Part shown: positions 45,084 through 55,742 of the stretch, piece by piece | Numbering within the stretch: position 1 is the first letter of the stretch | Layout of the letters: every line of letters starts with the position of its first letter | Program-made: the position numbers and the translations under genes | Notes under the pieces: generated by a model | The model's input: the letters and a program-made list of their open reading frames with translations, nothing else | Told to the model about the DNA's origin: nothing | Databases searched by the model: none | Assembly: GCA_027488735.1 (NCBI GenBank) | Contig: JAIYBB010000007.1 | Location: 124,001-188,000, forward strand | Origin: Comamonadaceae bacterium | GTDB taxonomy: Bacteria > Pseudomonadota > Gammaproteobacteria > Burkholderiales > Burkholderiaceae_C | Length of the DNA: 64,000 bases | Direction of reading: 5' to 3'

Positions 45084-46262
45084 ATGGATCTGGCCTTCAC
45101 GCCTGACGAACAGGCTTTTCGCGAAGAAGTGCGCGCTTGGGTGAAAGCCCATTTGCCGCAGCAACTTTCCCACAAAGTACACAACGCTTTGCGGCTCACG
45201 CGCGACGATATGCAGGCTTGGGCGCAAATTTTGGGCAGCAAGGGCTGGCTGGGTTACGGTTGGCCGAAAGAATTCGGCGGCCCGGGTTGGAATGCGGTGC
45301 AAAAACATTTGTTCGAAGAAGAATGCGCTTTGGCCGGTGCGCCGCGCGTGGTGCCTTTCGGACCGGTGATGGTCGCACCCGTCATCATGGCGTTTGGCAA
45401 TGCCGAGCAGCAGCAACGCTTTTTGCCCGGCATCGCCAGCGGCAAAGTCTGGTGGAGTCAGGGCTACAGCGAGCCGGGTTCAGGCTCTGATTTGGCTTCG
45501 TTGAAAACACGCGCCGAGCGTGTCGGCGACAAATTTATTGTCAACGGCCAAAAAACCTGGACCACCTTGGGCCAGTTCGGTGAATGGATTTTTTGTCTGG
45601 TGCGCACCAGCACCGAAGGCAAACCGCAAACCGGTATTTCGTTTTTGTTGATTGACATGAAGTCACCGGGGGTGAGCGTACGGCCCATCAAGTTGCTGGA
45701 CGGCGAATGCGAGGTCAACGAAGTCTGGTTTGACAACGTGGAAGTGCCGGCCGAGAACCTGATCGGCCAAGAAAACAAAGGCTGGGATTACGCCAAATAT
45801 TTGCTGGCGCACGAACGCACCAACATCGCCGACGTGAACCGCGCCAAGCGCGAACTCGAGCGTTTGAAGCGCATCGCCAAAGCAGAAGGCGTGTTTGATG
45901 ACATGCGTTTTCGGGATGAAATCGCCAAGCTCGAAGTCGACATCATCGCTTTAGAGATGATGGTGTTGCGCGTGCTCAGCGCCGAGAAATCCGGCAAGCA
46001 ATCGTTGGACATTGCCGGCTTGCTGAAAATTCGCGGCTCGGAAATTCAACAGCGTTACAGTGAACTCATGATGTTGGCCGCCGGGCCTTTCAGCCTGCCG
46101 TTCATTTATGAAGCCATGGACGCGGGCTGGCAAGGCGACCATGTGGGCGCAGCGCATTGCACGCCGCTGGCATCCACTTATTTCAATATGCGCAAAACCA
46201 CGATTTACGGCGGCTCCAACGAAGTGCAGCGCAACATCGTCGCCAAAACCGTGCTCGGCTGA
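45084..46262 (+). CDS. pimC: Acyl-CoA dehydrogenase large subunit (PimC-like)
   Basis: 392 aa. Acyl-CoA dehydrogenase fold: FAD segment WWSQGYSEPGSGSDLASL, TWTTLGQFGEWIF and ENKGWDYAKYLL. The motif near the C-terminus is YGGSNEVQRNIV, Gly where MCAD has its catalytic Glu; the base may instead be the Glu in AHERTNIADV (near 246), as in related two-subunit enzymes. Resembles pimeloyl-CoA dehydrogenase large subunits. Small subunit gene is 19 bases downstream. Confidence 0.8.
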   Translation: MDLAFTPDEQAFREEVRAWVKAHLPQQLSHKVHNALRLTRDDMQAWAQILGSKGWLGYGWPKEFGGPGWNAVQKHLFEEECALAGAPRVVPFGPVMVAPVIMAFGNAEQQQRFLPGIASGKVWWSQGYSEPGSGSDLASLKTRAERVGDKFIVNGQKTWTTLGQFGEWIFCLVRTSTEGKPQTGISFLLIDMKSPGVSVRPIKLLDGECEVNEVWFDNVEVPAENLIGQENKGWDYAKYLLAHERTNIADVNRAKRELERLKRIAKAEGVFDDMRFRDEIAKLEVDIIALEMMVLRVLSAEKSGKQSLDIAGLLKIRGSEIQQRYSELMMLAAGPFSLPFIYEAMDAGWQGDHVGAAHCTPLASTYFNMRKTTIYGGSNEVQRNIVAKTVLG

Positions 46263-46281
46263 ACACACACCAAGGATTCAC

Positions 46282-47397
46282 ATGGACTTCGATTTTTCTG
46301 ACGAACAAGAACAATTGCGCGACGCAGTTCGCAAATGGGTGGACAAGGCATACAGCTTTGACGAACGCAAAGCCATCGTGGCTAGCGGCGGTTTCTCTGC
46401 GCCTGTGTACCAAGCTTTGGCTGAATTGGGACTCACCGGTTTGTATGTGCAAGACGCCTACGGCGGCATGGCCATGGGCCCGGTCGAAGGCATGGTGGTC
46501 ATGGAAGAACTGGGTCGCGGCATGTTGCTCGAACCCTTGTCGCATGCTTGGATCAGCACCGCGGTATTGCAAGGTTTTGCACCGGAAGAGTTGAAGCATT
46601 CATGGCTGCCGCGCATTGCTGCTGGTGAAGCCTTGGTGGTGCTGGCACACCAAGAGCAGGCAGCCCGTTATCACTTGGAGAAATGCCGCGCCACTGCCAG
46701 CGAAAACAACGGCACATGGCATGTGAGCAGCCACAAAAGCCTGGTCGCCGCTGGTGACCATGCGCATGCGTTTTTGGTGCCTGCACAGTACCAAGGGCAA
46801 ATCGCCATGTTTTTGGTCCCGCGAAGTGCCGCCACCGACACCAGCCACAGCTACCACGCGCAAGACGGTAGCCGCATGAGCGAATTGCTGCTCAACAACG
46901 CCCCGGCAGAATTGTTGACATTGCAAGGCTTGGCTGCTTTGCAGTTGGGTGTGGATGTGGGCATTGCCGCGCTGTGTGCCGAGTCTGTGGGCTTGATGGA
47001 AAAAACATTGGCCATCACCGCCGAGTACATGAACACCCGCAAGCAGTTCGGTGTGCCGATTGCCGCGTTTCAGGCGCTGCAACACCGCGCAGCGGACATG
47101 AAAATGCAACTCGAGTTGGGCCGCTCCATGAGCTACTACGCCACGCTCAAACTCAACGCAAGTGCGGATGAACGCAGACTGGCTTTGTCGCGCGCCAAGT
47201 TGCAAATGGGCCGGTCAACACGCCATGTCGGACAAGAAGCGGTGCAATTGCACGGCGGTATTGGTGTGACCGATGAATACATCGTCAGCCATTGCTTTAA
47301 GCGCCTCACGCAAATGGAAATGACCTTCGGCGACAGCCTGCACCACTTGGGGCAGGTGTCGGCGCAGATGCAGGAGACGGCTGGCGTGTTTGCTTGA
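46282..47397 (+). CDS. pimD: Acyl-CoA dehydrogenase small subunit (PimD-like)
   Basis: 371 aa from ATG 46282. Acyl-CoA dehydrogenase fold with GLTGLYVQDAYGGMAM and VVMEELGRGMLLEP, then TRKQFGVPIAAFQALQHRAADM and VQLHGGIGVTDEY. It lacks the YEGT-type or GGS motif of the large subunit and matches small subunits such as PimD. With pimC it likely forms a heterotetramer that oxidises a dicarboxylic, branched or other bulky acyl-CoA. Physiological substrate is inference. Gap to the next gene is 86 bases without features. Confidence 0.78.
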   Translation: MDFDFSDEQEQLRDAVRKWVDKAYSFDERKAIVASGGFSAPVYQALAELGLTGLYVQDAYGGMAMGPVEGMVVMEELGRGMLLEPLSHAWISTAVLQGFAPEELKHSWLPRIAAGEALVVLAHQEQAARYHLEKCRATASENNGTWHVSSHKSLVAAGDHAHAFLVPAQYQGQIAMFLVPRSAATDTSHSYHAQDGSRMSELLLNNAPAELLTLQGLAALQLGVDVGIAALCAESVGLMEKTLAITAEYMNTRKQFGVPIAAFQALQHRAADMKMQLELGRSMSYYATLKLNASADERRLALSRAKLQMGRSTRHVGQEAVQLHGGIGVTDEYIVSHCFKRLTQMEMTFGDSLHHLGQVSAQMQETAGVFA

Positions 47398-47483
47398 TAA
47401 CTTTTTTGCTGACAGAGCCACCCATTTTTGCCAGTTAGCAGCTGATGAAGTCATTCAGTTGATCAAGGTGGGACAATGCACAG

Positions 47484-48803
47484 ATGCACCCTAAAGCCCT
47501 GCTCGACGCCTGTACCGAACTCACCCGCCTCTTGTTACGTTTTGAACACCCCGCTGACAGCGTGGTGTCCAAGTATTTCCGAGACCAACGCAAAACCATG
47601 GACCTGGGCCCGCGTGAGCGCAGCGTGCTGGCCGAAACCGTTTACAACGTGCTGCGCCAAAAACTTCGCTTCGAGCATTTGGCCAAATCCGGCACCGGCG
47701 TGCGTGAGCGGCGTATGGCCATTCTGGGCTGGGCGGCGCATTTAGACGCGCAAGCCCAGCAACAGCAACCACAGGCCAAACACGGCGACCGTGGCTTCAT
47801 GAAGGCCGCTATGAGCGAGATGGAGTTCAAGTGGTTAAGCGATTGCGACGCTGCCACCGAAGACGATTTCCTCGCCCCGCACAAACACAATTTGCCGCCT
47901 TGGCTGGCCGAAGCCCTAGAAGCGCAACTCGGCGACAACTTCTGGCCGCTGGTTGACAGCTTGCAGCAAACCGCCGGGCTGGACGTGCGTGTCAACACCT
48001 TGCTGGCCAAGCGAGCCGATGTGTTGGCGCAGTTGAAAGCCGCAGGTATTCAAGCGTTTGACACGCCGTTTTCCCCTTGGGGTTTGCGCATGCCAGCCAA
48101 ACCCAACCTGAGCAAACTGGCTTTGTTCGAGCAAGGCCATATTGAAGTGCAGGATGAAGGCTCCCAGTTGCTAGCGATGTTAGTAGACGCCAAGCGCGGC
48201 GAGATGGTGGCCGATTTTTGCGCCGGTGCCGGTGGCAAAACCCTGGCTTTGGGCGCGAGCATGCGCAACACCGGTCGCTTGTACGCGTTTGACACCTCGG
48301 CGCACCGGTTGGACGCACTCAAGCCCCGGCTCGCACGCAGCGGTTTGTCCAATATCCACCCGGTGGCGATTGCGCACGAGCGTGACGACCGCATCAAGCG
48401 CTTGCGCGGCAAGATGGACCGGGTGCTGGTAGACGCGCCTTGCACGGGTCTGGGCACTTTGCGGCGCAACCCGGATTTGAAATGGCGACAAACGCCTGAG
48501 GCCGTCGCCGAACTCGTGGTCAAGCAAACCGCCATCCTGGCTGCTGCCGCGCGCTTGCTCAAACCCGGTGGTCGCTTGGTGTACGCCACCTGCAGTTTGT
48601 TGCGCGAAGAAAACGAAATGATTGCCGAGGCATTCAGCGCAGCGCACCCGCAGTTCAAGCCGTTGCTGGTCAGTGAATTGCTGGCCGCCGATGGTGTGGC
48701 GCAGCCAGACGCTTTGTGCACGCCCGACGGCTTGTATTTGCGCTTGTGGCCTCATGTACACGCCACCGATGGCTTTTTTGCAGCGGCTTGGTCTTTGTCA
48801 TAA
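47484..48803 (+). CDS. rsmB: RsmB-like rRNA cytosine-5 methyltransferase
   Basis: 439 aa. NusB-like N-terminal helical region (residues 1-80: PRERSVLAETVYNVLRQ), a linker with QAQQQQPQ, then the SAM domain: DEGSQLLAMLV, CAGAGGKTLALG, DAPCTGLGTLRRNPD and catalytic-Cys region ATCSLLREENE. Methylates 16S rRNA C967 in E. coli RsmB; the specificity here is inferred. Slightly diverged spacing compared with classic Sun/RsmB. 44 bases separate it from the desaturase gene. Confidence 0.82.
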   Translation: MHPKALLDACTELTRLLLRFEHPADSVVSKYFRDQRKTMDLGPRERSVLAETVYNVLRQKLRFEHLAKSGTGVRERRMAILGWAAHLDAQAQQQQPQAKHGDRGFMKAAMSEMEFKWLSDCDAATEDDFLAPHKHNLPPWLAEALEAQLGDNFWPLVDSLQQTAGLDVRVNTLLAKRADVLAQLKAAGIQAFDTPFSPWGLRMPAKPNLSKLALFEQGHIEVQDEGSQLLAMLVDAKRGEMVADFCAGAGGKTLALGASMRNTGRLYAFDTSAHRLDALKPRLARSGLSNIHPVAIAHERDDRIKRLRGKMDRVLVDAPCTGLGTLRRNPDLKWRQTPEAVAELVVKQTAILAAAARLLKPGGRLVYATCSLLREENEMIAEAFSAAHPQFKPLLVSELLAADGVAQPDALCTPDGLYLRLWPHVHATDGFFAAAWSLS

Positions 48804-48847
48804 GCCCGTTTTAAAATCAAACTGAAATTGAATTTATAAGGACGTAT

Positions 48848-50074
48848 ATGGTCTTACCTGCATGGCCGTGGTTGGATGCGGTGCTCAATTGGCTGGCACA
48901 TGGCACTTGGCAATTGAGCGCTTGGCAATTGGTGTTGTTTACCTTGTTGATGACGCACATCACGATTGCCTCGGTGACGATTTACCTGCATCGCCATCAA
49001 GCGCACCGCTCGCTGGATTTGCATTGGCTGCCTGCGCATTTTTTCCGTCTTTGGCTGTGGCTGACCACCGGCATGACCACCAAAGCCTGGGCGGCGATTC
49101 ACCGCAAACACCACGCCAAATGCGAGACTGAAGAAGACCCGCACAGCCCGCAAGTCATGGGCATCAAAACCGTTTTCTGGCAAGGCGCCGAGTTGTACCG
49201 TCGCGAAGCCAATAACGCGGAAACCTTGCGCAAGTACGGCCACGGCACACCTGACGATTGGCTGGAAAACCACGTCTACTCCTATTTCCCGTGGCAAGGT
49301 GTGGGCGTCATGCTGGTCATTGATCTGGCTTTGTTCGGTGCCATCGGTTTGACCGTCTGGGCGGTGCAAATGCTGTGGATTCCGGTGACCGCTGCGGGCG
49401 TTATCAACGGTATTGGCCACTACTGGGGATACCGCAATTTCGAAGCGGCGGACGCCAGCACCAACATCTCGCCGTGGGGCATCATCATCGGCGGGGAAGA
49501 ACTGCACAACAACCACCATACCTATCCCACATCGGCCAAGTTATCCGTCAAGCCTTATGAGTTTGACATCGGCTGGATGTATATCCGTATCTTGCAAGCA
49601 TTGGGCTTGGCTACAGTGAAAAAGACGCCCCCCAAGTTGCATTACGCTGAACTGCAACCCGAGGCGAACGAGCAAACTTTGGAAGCGTTGATCACCAACC
49701 GCTACGAAGTGATGGCCGGTTTTGCGCGCCAATTGCAAACAGCAGTGAAACAGGAAATCGCTTCCTTGCCCAAGCTACCAGCTGACGCGGTACTGAGTGC
49801 AGCCAAGCGCTGGATGCACCGCGACGAAGTGCAAGTGCCGGTGCAGTTCCATGCGCTCCTCAAACAAGCGCGGGATGCTTTGCCCAACGTGGACACCATG
49901 GTTCGCATGCGCGAAGAGTTGCGTCAAATGTGGCTGAACACACATGCCAGCCGCACGCAGTTGGCGCTGGATTTGCAGCAATGGTGTTTGCGCGCCGAAC
50001 AAAGCGGCGTGACTGCTTTGCGTGACTTTTCGGTTCAATTGCGGACTGTTGCCAGCGCACCGGCTGTCAAATAA
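48848..50074 (+). CDS. Acyl-CoA/acyl-lipid fatty acid desaturase with C-terminal extension
   Basis: 408 aa membrane protein. Three His boxes: HRHQAHR at 48-54, HRKHH at 85-89 and HNNHH at 220-224, with EED just after the second. Residues 1-260 make the delta-9 desaturase domain. The C-terminal ~150 residues (HYAELQPEANEQTLEAL on) are helical and hydrophilic, beyond a minimal desaturase. Predicted to introduce double bonds into membrane fatty acids. Followed by a strong terminator. Confidence 0.88.
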   Translation: MVLPAWPWLDAVLNWLAHGTWQLSAWQLVLFTLLMTHITIASVTIYLHRHQAHRSLDLHWLPAHFFRLWLWLTTGMTTKAWAAIHRKHHAKCETEEDPHSPQVMGIKTVFWQGAELYRREANNAETLRKYGHGTPDDWLENHVYSYFPWQGVGVMLVIDLALFGAIGLTVWAVQMLWIPVTAAGVINGIGHYWGYRNFEAADASTNISPWGIIIGGEELHNNHHTYPTSAKLSVKPYEFDIGWMYIRILQALGLATVKKTPPKLHYAELQPEANEQTLEALITNRYEVMAGFARQLQTAVKQEIASLPKLPADAVLSAAKRWMHRDEVQVPVQFHALLKQARDALPNVDTMVRMREELRQMWLNTHASRTQLALDLQQWCLRAEQSGVTALRDFSVQLRTVASAPAVK

Positions 50075-50097
50075 TTTCAACCCGAAGTTGGATGACG

Positions 50098-50127
50098 AAA
50101 AAAAACCGCCGTGAGGCGGTTTTTTTT
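50098..50127. terminator. Bidirectional intrinsic terminator between desaturase and rpmG
   Basis: Eight A, CCGCC, loop GTGA, GGCGG, eight T. Symmetric A/T tracts let it terminate both the plus-strand desaturase and the minus-strand rpmB-rpmG transcript. It lies 23 bases after the desaturase stop. Confidence 0.93.
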
Positions 50128-50142
50128 CGAGTCAAGACAAAC

Positions 50143-50313
50143 TCACTTGAGTTTGATTTCCTTGTACTCGACATGCTTGCGAGCTTTGGGGTCGAACTTC
50201 ATGATCGACATTTTCTCGGGCATGGTTTTTTTGTTTTTGCTGGTCGTGTAGAAGTGACCGGTGCCGGCAGTTGATTCCAGCTTGATTTTTTCGCGTCCGC
50301 CTTTGGAAGCCAT
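50143..50313 (-). CDS. rpmG: 50S ribosomal protein L33
   Basis: 56 aa, short enough to miss in size-filtered gene lists. Reads [17 protein letters not shown], then [36 protein letters not shown]; the fold is that of L33. It lacks the zinc CxxC pairs, the zinc-independent (C-) form. Lies 30 bases downstream of rpmB on the same strand and ends before the shared terminator at 50098-50127. Confidence 0.96.
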   Translation of the reverse strand: MASKGGREKIKLESTAGTGHFYTTSKNKKTMPEKMSIMKFDPKARKHVEYKEIKLK

Positions 50314-50343
50314 GGTGAAAGTCCTTTAAAAGTCGGTGAAAAA

Positions 50344-50577
50344 TTAAGCTTGGCCGCGTTCACGCATGTCTGCGAGCACAACGTCAATGCCTTTTTTGTC
50401 GATCAAACGCAATGCAGCACTGGACACGCGCAAACGCACCCAACGGTTTTCGCTCTCGACCCAGAACCGGCGGTGTTGCAGGTTAGGCAGGAAACGGCGC
50501 TTGGTTTTGTTGTTGGCGTGGGAAACATTGTTGCCCACCATCGGGGCTTTGCCCGTTACTTCACATACACGTGCCAT
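50344..50577 (-). CDS. rpmB: 50S ribosomal protein L28
   Basis: 77 aa. Starts [24 protein letters not shown] cut at usual family segment; [16 protein letters not shown] and [17 protein letters not shown] follow. Ribosomal large subunit. AAGGAG lies 7-12 bases upstream. Transcribed with rpmG; leader and promoter annotated separately. Confidence 0.96.
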   Translation of the reverse strand: MARVCEVTGKAPMVGNNVSHANNKTKRRFLPNLQHRRFWVESENRWVRLRVSSAALRLIDKKGIDVVLADMRERGQA

Positions 50578-50681
50578 CAGACACTCCTTGTAACAGCCGG
50601 TAAAACCAGCTTGACCTCGCCATTAATGGGGGCGGTATCCCCGGATAGGCAGTTTTGGCTGCGAATCCTACAGAGCCAAAG

Positions 50682-50687
50682 ATTATA
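50682..50687 (-). promoter_or_regulatory. Candidate -10 element of the rpmB-rpmG promoter
   Basis: On the minus strand the sequence is TATAAT, an exact consensus -10 at 105 bases before the rpmB ATG. A clear -35 at 16-18 bases upstream is not found (closest segments AACAGG/ACAGGC), so the assignment is moderate. The roughly 100-base leader has short GC-rich inverted segments (GGGG/CCCC). Confidence 0.5.
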
Positions 50688-50731
50688 GCCTGACTGATTT
50701 TGAGCCTGTTTACCAGCCCATCTGATCAGTT

Positions 50732-52270
50732 TTACACGCTCAGGCGGTGGTTTTGCGCTTGCTGGCGGATGGCATCGCGATCAGCGTCGCTTAAGCGGTT
50801 GAGGTTTTTCAGTTGCATCAACATGCGCGGGTTCTTTGCCAAGGTGTCCGCATGCTTGTCCAAATAATCCCAGTACAAGGTGGTGAACGGGCAGGCCGTC
50901 TCGCCGGTAGAAAGGGCCGGGTTAAAGCGACAGCCTTTGCAATGGTTACTCATGCGGTCTATGTATTTGCCACTGGCCACATAAGGTTTGCTCGCCATCA
51001 GGCCGCCGTCCGCGTATTGGCTCATGCCCAAAGTGTTGGGCAACTCCACCCATTCCACGGCATCCACATACACCGCCAAATACCACTCGTGTACCTCTTT
51101 GGGATGCACGCCGTACAACAAGGCATACAAACCTGTGACCATGAGTCGCTGTATGTGGTGTGCGTAGCCGTGTTTCAGCGTTTGACCAATCGCGTCGCGC
51201 AGGCAGGCCATGTCGGTGTCGCCCGTCCAGAAAAAGCCGGGTAATTTGGCCGCCGCTTGCATGCTGTTGCGCTCAAGGTATTCAGGCATTTGTGTCCAGT
51301 AAATGCCGCGTACGTATTCGCGCCAACCGAGTACCTGACGCACAAAGCCTTCCACGGATTCAATCGGTGCATGACCTGTGTGAAAAGCGTTTTCAGCCGC
51401 CGCCACCACTTCTCTGGGGTTGAGCAATTTGAGATTCAAGGCGCAAGACACATGCGAGTGGTACAGCCAGACCTCACCTTCCCACATGGCATCCTGGTAT
51501 TGGCCGAAATAGGGCAACCGGTGTTGAATGAAATCCGCCAATACCTGCAGTGCTTGCGTGCGGTTCACTGGCCAGCCGAATGTCTCCAGACTTCCTGGAT
51601 GATCTGCAAAACGCCGGTTCACCAGTTGCATCACCTCGCGCGTGATCACGTCGGGTTCAAACCGCGTGGGGGCGGGAATGACACCGGGTCCGTTTTTGCC
51701 AAAACTGCCACGGTTGTCAGCGTCAAAATTCCATTCGCCGCCGACCGGTTTTTTACCGTCCATCAAGACCTGGTGTTTTTGCCTGAGTTCGCGGTAGAAA
51801 TACTCGAGACGTATTTGCTTGCGCCCGGCCGAGTGTTGCGAAAAATCCCGCACCGTGCTGAAAAAATGGCTGTCGTCCCGCAAATCCAGACCCAAGCCGT
51901 GCTGCAGTGCGACACCGCGCAGGCTTTGCAACACCCGCCAGTCGCCCGGCGCGGTCATCACCAATTGCTGAGGCCGGTAACGTTGAATGGCTTTGTCCAA
52001 CTCGCCCGCCAAAGTGCCGCTGTTGTCTGAAGCATCAAGGGTTGAATAAATGACGGGCCATTGCTTGTCTTGCAAACTTTGCGCAAAGTGGCGCATGGCG
52101 CTCAAAAAAACGCAGATGCGTTGTTTGGAGGACATGACGTGTGTGGATTCCTCGTCCACCTCTGCCATCCAGACCGCGTCTTGCGCAGGGTCAAAGTCTT
52201 GCCAACATGAGGCTGAGGCATCTAACTGATCGCCCAGCACCAACACCAGATTTCTAGTCACAGGGTGCAT
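50732..52270 (-). CDS. phrB: Fe-S-type cryptochrome/photolyase (PhrB-like, 6-4 photolyase family)
   Basis: 512 aa from ATG 52270. Belongs to the photolyase-related FeS-BCP family: LVLVLGDQL, C-terminal FAD-binding helices with HGYAHHIQRLMVTG, WYLAVYVDAVEWVELPNTLGMSQYADGG cut at usual ends. Four cysteines: one in MACLRDAIG and the others in CKGCRFNP...TACPF with C-x2-C-x12-C, the same spacing as the [4Fe-4S] Cys438, 441 and 454 of Agrobacterium PhrB. It should repair (6-4) UV photoproducts with light. Confidence 0.88.
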   Translation of the reverse strand: MHPVTRNLVLVLGDQLDASASCWQDFDPAQDAVWMAEVDEESTHVMSSKQRICVFLSAMRHFAQSLQDKQWPVIYSTLDASDNSGTLAGELDKAIQRYRPQQLVMTAPGDWRVLQSLRGVALQHGLGLDLRDDSHFFSTVRDFSQHSAGRKQIRLEYFYRELRQKHQVLMDGKKPVGGEWNFDADNRGSFGKNGPGVIPAPTRFEPDVITREVMQLVNRRFADHPGSLETFGWPVNRTQALQVLADFIQHRLPYFGQYQDAMWEGEVWLYHSHVSCALNLKLLNPREVVAAAENAFHTGHAPIESVEGFVRQVLGWREYVRGIYWTQMPEYLERNSMQAAAKLPGFFWTGDTDMACLRDAIGQTLKHGYAHHIQRLMVTGLYALLYGVHPKEVHEWYLAVYVDAVEWVELPNTLGMSQYADGGLMASKPYVASGKYIDRMSNHCKGCRFNPALSTGETACPFTTLYWDYLDKHADTLAKNPRMLMQLKNLNRLSDADRDAIRQQAQNHRLSV

Positions 52271-52290
52271 AGCTGGGTGACGTCGGCTGT

Positions 52291-53328
<1,038 letters not shown>

Positions 53329-53346
53329 TTAAGCTTATGCTTGGCA

Positions 53347-55680
53347 ATGACTTACTCTCTTAATACGCTCAACAACTCCAAGGACAACGAGCCTGCAGTC
53401 ACCGGTTGGCAACGGTTTTTGCAGGAAATCGCATTGTCATTGGGCTTCGTTTTCCTGCTGTTTTGGCTGGTGGCGTTGCTCAGCCATTCGCCTCAAGACG
53501 CCGCTTGGACCACCTCAGGCTCAGGTACCGTTGTGCACAACTGGGGCGGACGCATCGGCGCAGCGATCAGCGACTTGGGCTTTTTTATCGCTGGTTATTC
53601 CATGGTTTGGTGTTATGTGGCCGCGATGATTGCTTGGTTAAAAGCCTTGGCTGCACGTTTGCGCAGTGTGGAGAACTCTGCGACGGAGTCGCATGTTTGG
53701 CGTTTGAGCCGCTGGGCGTTTTGGAGCGGTTTGGTGTTGTTGATGTTGTCGAGCACGGGCTTGGAGTACACGCGGCTTTACCGTTTCGAAGCCCTTTTGC
53801 CTGGCCACCATGCGGGCGGCATTCTGGGTTTTTTGGTCGGCTCCAGTGCTTCGAAATGGTTAGGATTTAACGGCTCTGCGCTGGTGTTCATCGTCTTTAT
53901 GTTGGTGGGTTTGTCGTGGACATTTGGTTTTTCATGGGTCCAACTTTCCGAAAACATGGGGGCCCGTATTGACCAAGCGTTTACCAATTGGCGCGAACGT
54001 CGTGAAATGGCCGAAGACTTGGCCATGGGTCAGGCCGCGGCCAAAGAGCGTGAGCAAGACTTGTTCACAGACTTGGTTGAATCACCACAACTGGCGCCAC
54101 GGCCACTGCGAATTGTGGTTGAGCCAGAGCCTATGGTGGCACCCAAAAGCGAGCGCATGGCCCGAGAAAGGCAAAAACCACTGTTCAATGACATGCCGGA
54201 TTCACGTTTGCCGCAAGTTGATTTGCTGGACGATTCTCAGGTAAAGCATGATCCGGTGGATGCTGAGACCATCGAATTTACAAGCCGCTTGATTGAGAAA
54301 AAACTGCGCGATTTCGGGGTTGAAGTCAAGGTGCTCGCTGCTGCCCCCGGCCCGGTGGTGACGCGTTATGAAATTGAGCCTGCCACTGGTGTCAAAGGCT
54401 CGCAAATCGTCAACCTCGCCAAAGATTTGGCGCGTTCGCTGAGCATGGTGTCCATTCGCGTGGTGGAGACCATTCCGGGCAAAAATTTCATGGCGCTGGA
54501 GTTGCCCAACGCCAAGCGCCAGTCGATACGGTTGAGTGAAATATTGGGTTCTGAGGTTTACAACGAAGCCAAGTCTTTGTTGACCATGGGATTGGGCAAA
54601 GACATCGGCGGTCATCCGGTCGTGGCTGACTTGGGCAAGATGCCTCACGTACTGGTAGCCGGCACCACTGGTTCGGGTAAATCGGTGGGTATCAACGCGA
54701 TGATCTTGAGCCTGCTCTACAAAGCCGAAGCGCGTGATGTGCGCTTGTTGATGATCGACCCCAAGATGCTCGAGATGTCTGTCTACGAAGGCATACCGCA
54801 TTTGCTGGCCCCGGTGGTCACAGATATGCGTCAGGCCGCACACGGATTGAATTGGTGCGTGGGCGAGATGGAGCGGCGTTATAAATTGATGAGCAAACTG
54901 GGTGTTCGCAATTTGGCAGGCTACAACCACAAAATTGAAGAAGCCTTAGAGGCCGGTCACTCCATACCCAATCCGTTCAGTCTCACGCCGGATGAACCCG
55001 AGCCGCTCGAGCGCTTGCCGCATATCGTGGTGGTGATTGATGAATTGGCCGACTTGATGATGGTGGTCGGCAAAAAAATCGAAGAGTTGATTGCGCGATT
55101 GGCGCAAAAAGCGCGCGCCGCAGGTATTCATTTGATTTTGGCTACACAGCGGCCCAGCGTGGACGTGATTACCGGACTCATCAAGGCCAACATTCCCACC
55201 CGCATTGCCTTCCAGGTCAGCAGCAAAATCGACAGCCGCACCATTCTTGACCAAATGGGCGCAGAAGCATTGCTCGGCATGGGTGACATGCTGTATTTGC
55301 CCAGCGGCACAGGTTTTCCGATTCGCGTGCATGGCGCTTTTGTGAGTGATGAAGAAGTGCACCGCGTCGTCAGTTATTTGAAAACGCAAGGCGAACCCAA
55401 TTACATCGAAGGCTTGCTCGTGGGCGGCACGGTCGATGGCGACAACAGTGGGCCCGATTTGTTCGGTGACACGGCGGCAGAAAAAGACCCGATGTACGAT
55501 CAAGCTGTAGAGGTGGTGTTGAAAAATCGCAAGGCCAGTATTTCATTGGTGCAGCGACATTTGAAAATTGGATACAACCGTGCGGCGCGCTTGGTGGAAG
55601 ACATGGAGAAAGCCGGCATGGTCAGCGCCATGAGCAGCAACGGGCAGCGCGAAATTTTGGTGCCAACCCGGCAGGAATAA
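53347..55680 (+). CDS. ftsK: DNA translocase FtsK
   Basis: 777 aa from ATG 53347 ([10 protein letters not shown], a Burkholderiales FtsK start; the ATG at 53317 would add 10 residues). Four or five N-terminal membrane helices (to about 215), a short linker (to about 310), the motor with Walker [11 protein letters not shown] near 448 and [11 protein letters not shown] (Walker B), and a C-terminal gamma winged helix ([22 protein letters not shown]). Pumps chromosome dimers and termini at the septum. Comparatively short linker. Confidence 0.96.
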   Translation: MTYSLNTLNNSKDNEPAVTGWQRFLQEIALSLGFVFLLFWLVALLSHSPQDAAWTTSGSGTVVHNWGGRIGAAISDLGFFIAGYSMVWCYVAAMIAWLKALAARLRSVENSATESHVWRLSRWAFWSGLVLLMLSSTGLEYTRLYRFEALLPGHHAGGILGFLVGSSASKWLGFNGSALVFIVFMLVGLSWTFGFSWVQLSENMGARIDQAFTNWRERREMAEDLAMGQAAAKEREQDLFTDLVESPQLAPRPLRIVVEPEPMVAPKSERMARERQKPLFNDMPDSRLPQVDLLDDSQVKHDPVDAETIEFTSRLIEKKLRDFGVEVKVLAAAPGPVVTRYEIEPATGVKGSQIVNLAKDLARSLSMVSIRVVETIPGKNFMALELPNAKRQSIRLSEILGSEVYNEAKSLLTMGLGKDIGGHPVVADLGKMPHVLVAGTTGSGKSVGINAMILSLLYKAEARDVRLLMIDPKMLEMSVYEGIPHLLAPVVTDMRQAAHGLNWCVGEMERRYKLMSKLGVRNLAGYNHKIEEALEAGHSIPNPFSLTPDEPEPLERLPHIVVVIDELADLMMVVGKKIEELIARLAQKARAAGIHLILATQRPSVDVITGLIKANIPTRIAFQVSSKIDSRTILDQMGAEALLGMGDMLYLPSGTGFPIRVHGAFVSDEEVHRVVSYLKTQGEPNYIEGLLVGGTVDGDNSGPDLFGDTAAEKDPMYDQAVEVVLKNRKASISLVQRHLKIGYNRAARLVEDMEKAGMVSAMSSNGQREILVPTRQE

Positions 55681-55742
55681 TTCGCCGCTGCTTGCGCAGT
55701 GTTTCGATTTCAACAAGCAAGCCGTCAGTCTCAGGACCATTT

